A DNA stretch of 64,000 nucleotides from Nocardioides luti (GTDB taxonomy: Bacteria > Actinomycetota > Actinomycetes > Propionibacteriales > Nocardioidaceae). Of this stretch, positions 58,518-64,000 are shown piece after piece. Positions within the stretch are counted from its first letter, which is position 1; every line of letters starts with the position of its first letter. Under the pieces are notes generated by a model. The model was not told the DNA's origin and did no database searches. It worked only from the letters and a program-made list of their open reading frames with translations. Both the position numbers and the translations under genes were made by a program. The stretch covers positions 1,612,001-1,676,000 of the forward strand of contig NZ_JACKXE010000001.1 of assembly GCF_014212315.1 (NCBI RefSeq), given 5' to 3'.

Positions 58518-60637
58518 CCACCGTCGCCCACCGCCTCAAGGCGCGGCTGACCGACGGCGTCGACCCGGCGCTGCAGCGGCTGATCCCCGAGGGCATCTGC
58601 CGCACGTTCCGGGTGGTGCCGTACGCCGAGGTCGACGGCACCGTGCTGGTTGCCGCGGCCGACGCCGACGACACCATCACCGAGCACGTCGTCGCCGAGC
58701 GCATCGACCGGCCGGTGCTGCTGGTGCGGCACACCGTCAACGAGATCACCGCGGCGATCGACGACGTCTACCCGCCGCAGGAGACCGAGGTCGAGACGCC
58801 CGAGGCGCGTCGCGCCCGGATGCAGATGGCGCAGATGCTGACCCGCAGCGGCCTGGTCACCGACGAGCAGCTGCAGCGGGCGATGCTGGAGTACGCCCGC
58901 ACCGGCGACCCGCTCGGCGACATCCTCGTCGCGCACGAGGCGATCCCCGAGGACGTGCTCGTCGCCGCCCTGTCCGAGATCCACCAGCTCCAGCGCGTGG
59001 GGCTCGCGGAGTTCGAGCCGGACCTCGAGGTCGCCCGCCGGCTGCCCGAGCAGCTCGCGCGGACGCTGCAGGTCTGCCCGGTCGCGGCCACCGAGGACCT
59101 GGTCCTGCTGGCCGTGCCGCGCCCGCTCGACGCCGAGGCCTCGCAGGCCGTCGAGGAGGCCCTCGGCTCGCCGTTCCGCCAGCTGCTGGCGAACCGGACC
59201 GAGCTCGACCAGTTGCTCCAGCGCGTGCACAGCGCGCAGTACGCCGAGATCTCCACGCACGCGCTGATGGAGCTGCGCCCCGACGAGTCGGCCCACGTCG
59301 TCATCTCCGGCGGCCAGAAGGCGACCCTCGTCTGCGCGCTGCTCGTGACCGCCCTGTGCGGCGTGCTCTGGCCGATGACCACGCTGATCGTGCTGGTCGG
59401 GATCTGCAGCCTGCTCTACCTGGTGGTGTCGGTCTACAAGTTCCGCCTGACCCTGCGGGCACTCGGCACGCACCTCGAGACCGACGTGACCGACGACGAG
59501 ATCGCCGCCCTCGACGAGCGGCACCTGCCGATCTACACGATCCTCGTGCCGCTCTACAAGGAGGCGGGGATCCTGCCGCGCCTGGTGCGCGACCTCAACG
59601 CGCTGGACTACCCCCGCACCCGCCTCGACGTGAAGCTGCTGTGCGAGGAGGACGACGACGAGACCATCGACATGATCCGGGCGATGCAGCTGCCGCCGCA
59701 CTTCCACCTCGTCGTGGTGCCGGACAGCCAGCCCAAGACCAAGCCCAAGGCCTGCAACTACGGACTGCAACTCTCGGTCGGCCACTACTCCGTCATCTTC
59801 GACGCCGAGGACCGCCCGGACCCCGACCAGCTGAAGAAGGCCGTGATCGCCTTCGACCGGGTCGCCCCGAACGTCGTCTGCGTGCAGGCCAAGCTGAACC
59901 ACTTCAACCAGGAGCAGAACATGCTCACGGCCTGGTTCGCGAACGAGTACTCGATGCACTTCGAGCTGGTGCTGCCGGCCATGGGCGCCTCGGGCTCCCC
60001 CATCCCGCTGGGCGGCACCTCGAACCACTTCATCACCTCGAAGCTCCGTGAGCTCGGTGCCTGGGACCCCTTCAACGTCACCGAGGACGCCGACCTCGGC
60101 ATCCGCCTGCACCGCGAGGGCTACCGCACCGCGATGATCGACTCGACCACGCTGGAGGAGGCCAACTCCAACGTCCCGAACTGGATCCGCCAGCGCAGCC
60201 GCTGGATCAAGGGCTACCTCCAGACCTGGCTGGTGCACATGCGCAACCCGATCGGGCTGCTGTCGCAGACGGGCGTGCGCGGCTTCGTGAGCTTCAACCT
60301 GACGATGGGCAGCGCGTTCCTGCTGCTGATCAACCCCATCTTCTGGGCCCTCACGACGCTCTACATCTTCACGCGGGCCGGCTTCATCGAGCAGCTGTTC
60401 CCGGGGATCATCTTCTACGCCGCCAGCGCGATGCTCTTCGTCGGCAACTTCGTCTTCGTCTACCTCAACGTCGCCGGGAGCCTGCAGCGCGGTGAGTTCG
60501 GCCTGACCCGCACCGCGCTGCTCTCGCCGTTGTACTGGGGGCTGATGAGCTGGGCCGCCTGGAAGGGCTTCATCCAGCTCTTCACGAACCCGTTCTACTG
60601 GGAGAAGACCACGCACGGGCTGGACGAGTCGCCATGA
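58514..60637 (+). CDS. Processive GT2 synthase with GspE/MshEN-like N-terminal domain
   Basis: A 707-residue fusion. Residues ~18-82 and ~100-240 resemble GspE N-terminal/MshEN modules; the second has SGLVTDEQLQRAM and GDPLGDILVAHEAIPEDVL. Two TMs (~270-306) precede a GT2 domain with TILVPLYKEAGILP, FDAEDRPDPDQLKKA (DxD), TEDADLGIRL (TED) and QRSRWIKGY (Q/RxxRW), then about four C-terminal TMs. This is a cellulose-synthase-like layout for membrane polysaccharide export. MshEN domains can bind c-di-GMP, so product synthesis may be second-messenger controlled (inference; the first RLG motif is not conserved). Confidence 0.85.
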   Translation: MTTVAHRLKARLTDGVDPALQRLIPEGICRTFRVVPYAEVDGTVLVAAADADDTITEHVVAERIDRPVLLVRHTVNEITAAIDDVYPPQETEVETPEARRARMQMAQMLTRSGLVTDEQLQRAMLEYARTGDPLGDILVAHEAIPEDVLVAALSEIHQLQRVGLAEFEPDLEVARRLPEQLARTLQVCPVAATEDLVLLAVPRPLDAEASQAVEEALGSPFRQLLANRTELDQLLQRVHSAQYAEISTHALMELRPDESAHVVISGGQKATLVCALLVTALCGVLWPMTTLIVLVGICSLLYLVVSVYKFRLTLRALGTHLETDVTDDEIAALDERHLPIYTILVPLYKEAGILPRLVRDLNALDYPRTRLDVKLLCEEDDDETIDMIRAMQLPPHFHLVVVPDSQPKTKPKACNYGLQLSVGHYSVIFDAEDRPDPDQLKKAVIAFDRVAPNVVCVQAKLNHFNQEQNMLTAWFANEYSMHFELVLPAMGASGSPIPLGGTSNHFITSKLRELGAWDPFNVTEDADLGIRLHREGYRTAMIDSTTLEEANSNVPNWIRQRSRWIKGYLQTWLVHMRNPIGLLSQTGVRGFVSFNLTMGSAFLLLINPIFWALTTLYIFTRAGFIEQLFPGIIFYAASAMLFVGNFVFVYLNVAGSLQRGEFGLTRTALLSPLYWGLMSWAAWKGFIQLFTNPFYWEKTTHGLDESP

Positions 60638-62301
60638 GCACCCCCGTCATCATCCACACCCGCGACCGCCTCGCGGGCGTCGTCCAGTCCGTCGGCCGCC
60701 GGCCGGCGGACATCGAGCGCCGCTGGTGGGAGAGCCTCGCCGTCTTCGCCGTCTTCACCGGCGGCTACTTCTGGTTCGGCTACTGGCTCGTCGTCGACAT
60801 GCACGTGGTCGGCTTCGAGACGCTGGACCGCCTCAACCGCGCGCTGATGGTGTGGCACAACGACCCGCCCAAGCTCTCCGCGATCGGCTTCGACTACCCG
60901 CCGCTGGCCACCCTGCTCGTCGCCCCGCTGGCGCTCTCCCGCGGCCTGGCCCGCTCGCTGGCGCTGGTGCCGCTCGCGTCCGCCGTCTTCGCGGGCCTCA
61001 CCATGGTCGCGTTCAACACCATGCTCCGGCGGGCGCAGGTCGTCTTCCCGCTGCGCGTCGTGGTCCTGCTCGCGCTCGGCGCCAACCCCCTCGTCGTGCT
61101 GTACGCCGCCAGCGGGGCGCGCCACTTCATCTGGATCTCCCTGGTGGTGACCGCGCTGGGGGCGCTGTTCGCGTGGTACGTCACCGCCGACATCCGCTTC
61201 GTCATGATCGCCGGGCTGGCGTTCTCGATCGCCGCCCTGGCGGGCTACAGCAGCCTCGTGTGGTTCCTGCTGGCCGCCCTCATGATCGGCGGCATCCTGG
61301 CCCGGCTCGGCAGCGACGGCACCGAGGTCGAGGGCACGGTCGTCGGGTTCGCGGCGCCCACGGTCTACGTCATCGCGCTCTGGACGGCGTTCAACCTGCT
61401 CCTGCTGCACCACCCCTTCGCCTGGATCACGAGCAGCAGCGACGCCGCGTCGTCGGGCGGCCTCGACAGCATCTCCGTGGTCGAGCTGCTGCGGGCCACG
61501 GGCGAGCTGGTCTTCTGGGGAGCGCCGCTCGCGATCGTCGTGCTGCCGGTGCTCGTCTTCACCGGGCTGGCGCGCGGCAACGCGTTCGCCCTCTGGCTGG
61601 GCGTGCTGCTGGCCGGGGCGATCCTGATGCCGGCCGGCGCGGTCGCGCTGAAGCTCACCGACTCCCCCATGCTGATGCGCAACGCGCTGCCGATCCTGCT
61701 CATCGCGGTGATCGGGGCGATCTGGCTGGCCCGCTCCGCCGAGGGCGGCAACACCCTGGTGACCGGTCTGCTGGTCGTCGGGCTGCTCGTCAGCATCCCG
61801 TGGACCTTCCAGGCGATGAAGACCTACCGCTACCAGAACCTCGAGTCGTCGTTCGCGGCCGCCGTCTCCTCCCGCGAGTCGCAGGAGGGCGCCGAGACGC
61901 TCAACGGCGAGACGATCGGCTTCATCTCCGAGCAGGCGATGGCGGACTACATCGTCAACAACGTCACCCGCACCAACTCGATCCTCACCGACAACGCGCA
62001 GACGTACGGCGTCATGCTGCTCACCGGGCGCCCGGACCTGTTCTTCGACCGGGTCGACCAGAGCGACGGGCCCTGGAAGAAGGCCGCGACCGACCCGGCC
62101 CGCTACGTCGACTACATGCTGCTGTCGACCAACACCTCCGCCGACCTGCTCAGCCGGCTCTACCCCGGCGCCGCCACCGGCTCCGACGGCCTGCTGCCCG
62201 TCGTCTACCGCACCGAGCGCTACGTGCTCGTGCAGATCCCGCCCGGCTACACCTTCGGGGCGACCAGCCTCGAGGCCGACCAGACCGAGTTCTCCTCATG
62301 A
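60634..62301 (+). CDS. Polytopic membrane protein, glycosyltransferase-like (ArnT/GT-C-like)
   Basis: A 555-residue protein with ~11-12 TMs. After a cytoplasmic start, TM1 (~35-52) is followed by an extracytoplasmic loop with Asp/Glu and FDYPPLATLLVAPLAL, as in GT-C enzymes using lipid-linked sugars. The C-terminal ~150 residues are a soluble extracytoplasmic domain. The ATGA overlap with the GT2 gene indicates tight coupling. It may add sugar branches or anchors to the polymer made by the synthase; catalysis is unproven. Confidence 0.68.
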   Translation: MSTPVIIHTRDRLAGVVQSVGRRPADIERRWWESLAVFAVFTGGYFWFGYWLVVDMHVVGFETLDRLNRALMVWHNDPPKLSAIGFDYPPLATLLVAPLALSRGLARSLALVPLASAVFAGLTMVAFNTMLRRAQVVFPLRVVVLLALGANPLVVLYAASGARHFIWISLVVTALGALFAWYVTADIRFVMIAGLAFSIAALAGYSSLVWFLLAALMIGGILARLGSDGTEVEGTVVGFAAPTVYVIALWTAFNLLLLHHPFAWITSSSDAASSGGLDSISVVELLRATGELVFWGAPLAIVVLPVLVFTGLARGNAFALWLGVLLAGAILMPAGAVALKLTDSPMLMRNALPILLIAVIGAIWLARSAEGGNTLVTGLLVVGLLVSIPWTFQAMKTYRYQNLESSFAAAVSSRESQEGAETLNGETIGFISEQAMADYIVNNVTRTNSILTDNAQTYGVMLLTGRPDLFFDRVDQSDGPWKKAATDPARYVDYMLLSTNTSADLLSRLYPGAATGSDGLLPVVYRTERYVLVQIPPGYTFGATSLEADQTEFSS

Positions 62302-63188
62302 CCACCGATCAGCCGTCCCTCATCGCCCCGCCGCCGTCCGTCGGTGACGTGCTGACCTCGCTGACGTCCGACGCGCCGCGGATCGGCCGGGTCGACTTCT
62401 CCACCCGCCTCGCCGCCGAGACCCGCGCCCGCGCGGACCGGCGCGCGGCCGAGACCCGTGAGGGCGGCCGGGCCGCCGAGCCCGGCACCCACGACCTGCT
62501 CGTCGCCGACCGACCCGAGCCGGAGGTCCCCGACGAGCAGCCCACGCCCGCGCCCGAGGCGGCCGCGCCCGCACCCGAGCCGGAGGCCACCGCCGCCGAG
62601 GCGGAGCCGGAGGCCGAGCCCCAGCCCGAGGCCGAGGTCGAGCCCGAGGCCGAAGCCGAGGCGGAGGCCGAGGACGCCACCCCCGCGGTGACCGAGACCC
62701 CCGCGGCCCCGGAGACCCCGCAGGCACCGATCGAGGCGCCGGTCGAGGTGCCGGTCACCCTCGTGGCGGTGGAGCCGCCCCCGGCCCTGGTCGCCGAGGC
62801 CGCCCCGGCGGCGCCGACCCCCGCCCGGCTCGAGGTCAACCGCGAGGCCGCCCGCGACGTGGCCGAGGTCGCCGAGGTCGCGGTCGACCGGATGCGGATC
62901 GCCGAGTCCGCCGCGCTCCAGCACCTCGCCGCCCTGGAGGCCGAGGCCACCCGGCGCTGCGACCTGGTCACCGCCCAGGCCGAGCTGGACGCCGAGCTGA
63001 TCCGCCTGCACGCCCGCCGCGAGGCGCACGCGATCATCACGGCGGCCCGGATGCGCGCCGGCGAGCGCGCCCTGGACGAGGACGCCCGCGTGCTCTCGCG
63101 CGTCGGCGACGCGCTGGCCCAGGTCGCGGGCGCCACCGAGCGCGTGCTGGGCTCCTCCCCCGCGCCCGAACGGCCCGAGCCCCGATGA
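62298..63188 (+). CDS. Pro/Glu/Ala-rich protein with C-terminal coiled coil
   Basis: A 296-residue soluble protein. Residues ~65-185 are low-complexity (repeats of PEAEPEAE- and EAEAEAE-type). From ~190 a predicted long coiled coil runs (EAARDVAEVAEVAVDRMRIAE, LEAEATRRCDLVTAQAELDAEL, RREAHAIITAARMRAGERALDE) with one Cys. No TM or enzyme motif. It may be a scaffold positioning the synthase, as polar scaffolds do for other actinobacterial polysaccharide machines (inference). ATGA overlaps with both neighbours. Confidence 0.7.
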   Translation: MTTDQPSLIAPPPSVGDVLTSLTSDAPRIGRVDFSTRLAAETRARADRRAAETREGGRAAEPGTHDLLVADRPEPEVPDEQPTPAPEAAAPAPEPEATAAEAEPEAEPQPEAEVEPEAEAEAEAEDATPAVTETPAAPETPQAPIEAPVEVPVTLVAVEPPPALVAEAAPAAPTPARLEVNREAARDVAEVAEVAVDRMRIAESAALQHLAALEAEATRRCDLVTAQAELDAELIRLHARREAHAIITAARMRAGERALDEDARVLSRVGDALAQVAGATERVLGSSPAPERPEPR

Positions 63189-64000
63189 GCGCCGTACGCC
63201 GCTCCCGCGGCACCGCCGCCGTCGCCGTGCTCGCCGCCACGGCGCTGCTGCTCGCCGGCTGCGGGTCCGACGACAGCGGGTCGGGCGACGGGAGCAAGGC
63301 CGACGCGGTCGCGCTGACCGTCAACCCCACCGCCGGCTCCTCGGAGCTGCCGGTGCCCGAGCGGCGCTTCTTCAACGACTCCTCACCGTGGAACGCGCGC
63401 GTCGACGGCGACCGCGTCGACCGGCGCTCCGCCCGGATGATCAGCGAGGCGCGCGAGCGCGTCGGCGTGATCGAGCGCCCCGACAGCCGTGCACCGATCA
63501 TCGAGCGGCGCCAGATCGACGCCGGCCTCTACATCAACACCGAGGCGTGGACCACGCCGGTGGTGGCCGGCGGCCAGCCGACCTCGCTGATCTGCCGCCA
63601 GCTCGTGTGCGGCGACGGCCAGGACAACATGATCCTGAACATCCCCGACGACGTGGACCCCGATCCGCGGTACGACGGCTGGTTCACGGTCTTCGACACG
63701 AGCTCGTCGGTGGCCTACGACCTGTGGCGCGCCCGCCGCGAGGACGACGGCGCGATCAGCTACCACTACATGCGCAAGTGGGACCTCAACGGCCCCGGCT
63801 ACAGCGAGCCGCAGGTCGTGTCGGCCCGGGGCTCGGGGCTGCCGCTCTTCGCCGGCCTGATCCGCCCCGGCGAGCTCGAGTCGGGCGAGATCCAGCACGC
63901 CCTGGCGATCAGCGTCCCCGGACCGGCGCAGAACTACTTCGTCGCGCCGGCCTCGACCACGGACGGCAACGGCCGGAGCACCTCGCTGCCCGAGGGCGCC
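63185..64000 (+). CDS. Lipoprotein of the exopolysaccharide operon, C-terminus cut by window edge
   Basis: 272 residues are visible, with no stop before 64000. The signal ends LLLAGC with lipid Cys26, then a Ser/Asp/Gly tether. The domain beginning PERRFFNDSSPWNARVDGD has the SPWN-type start seen in secreted polysaccharide-related beta-sandwich proteins; DGWFTVFDTSSSVAYDLWRA and two Cys (CRQLVC) follow. It probably acts on or holds the exported polymer at the surface. ATGA overlap with the coiled-coil gene. Confidence 0.75.
   Translation, partial: MSAVRRSRGTAAVAVLAATALLLAGCGSDDSGSGDGSKADAVALTVNPTAGSSELPVPERRFFNDSSPWNARVDGDRVDRRSARMISEARERVGVIERPDSRAPIIERRQIDAGLYINTEAWTTPVVAGGQPTSLICRQLVCGDGQDNMILNIPDDVDPDPRYDGWFTVFDTSSSVAYDLWRARREDDGAISYHYMRKWDLNGPGYSEPQVVSARGSGLPLFAGLIRPGELESGEIQHALAISVPGPAQNYFVAPASTTDGNGRSTSLPEGA

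Overview
The window is chromosomal DNA from a very GC-rich actinobacterium, most likely Nocardioides or a close relative in the Propionibacteriales. The evidence is near-universal G/C at third codon positions, many GTG starts, ATGA/GTGA start-stop overlaps, several TANNNT -10 boxes placed 6-7 nt before a start codon (leaderless mRNAs), and actinobacterial marker genes (SepX/GlpR with Glp, an IdeR-type repressor, an LCP protein, a UGP-type UDP-glucose pyrophosphorylase). No IS element, prophage or CRISPR array was seen. Both window edges cut genes.

Layout. 1-7670 is a maltose/maltodextrin locus: a malE-malF-malG-GH13 operon on the minus strand faces a LacI-type regulator and a second GH13 enzyme on the plus strand, with MalR-type boxes between. 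7751-13749 holds tRNA-Ala(CGC), an SRPBCC protein and the sepX/GNAT/mogA/moaC/glp/UGPase block, which links a cell-division receptor-scaffold pair with molybdenum-cofactor-type genes. 13773-23340 has 5-FTHF cyclo-ligase, penicillin acylase, FmdB with a CIRCE-like dyad, a SAF protein, MscL, an LCP ligase with a small partner, argS and a five-bladed propeller protein. 23345-27056 encodes three secreted proteins: an Asp-rich TSP3-type protein and two tandem GHL15-type hydrolase paralogues. 27271-34572 has tRNA-Arg(CCT), an enoyl-reductase-like protein, DUF2277, a sirtuin, IdeR/DtxR, a photolyase, a hotdog protein and another GH13 glucosidase. 34598-41396 is an efflux block: MarR, a DHA2 MFS exporter, a structured leader with a 12-codon ORF, a heterodimeric ABC exporter and TetR. 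41503-52665 contains pdxH, citrate synthase 2, acetyltransferases, a DD-peptidase-like protein, a TerC protein behind a probable yybP-ykoY riboswitch, serC, a macrodomain protein, topoisomerase IB and a methyltransferase. 52662-56840 carries a 28-residue membrane peptide, a D-2-hydroxyacid dehydrogenase fusion and a hydroxyacid-oxoacid transhydrogenase-type enzyme. 56978-64000 is an exopolysaccharide-like operon: GH5, a small membrane protein, a GT2 synthase with a GspE/MshEN-like N-terminus, a polytopic membrane protein, a coiled-coil protein and a lipoprotein.

Two findings stand out. First, a family of extragenic palindromes (8413-8508, 41409-41498, 48559-48637, 48665-48760) shares one 26-bp frame. 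In three copies the palindromes sit as pairs exactly 62 bp apart, and the fourth is a half element with 31-bp spacing, although their core sequences differ. Second, the 382-bp gap between the ABC and MFS exporters carries a consensus-like promoter, a near-perfect Shine-Dalgarno, a 12-codon leader ORF with several uncommon codons, four mutually exclusive stem segments and a 12-bp closing stem. This has the layout of a translation-coupled attenuator for drug efflux. All calls come from reading the sequence; no database search was run.
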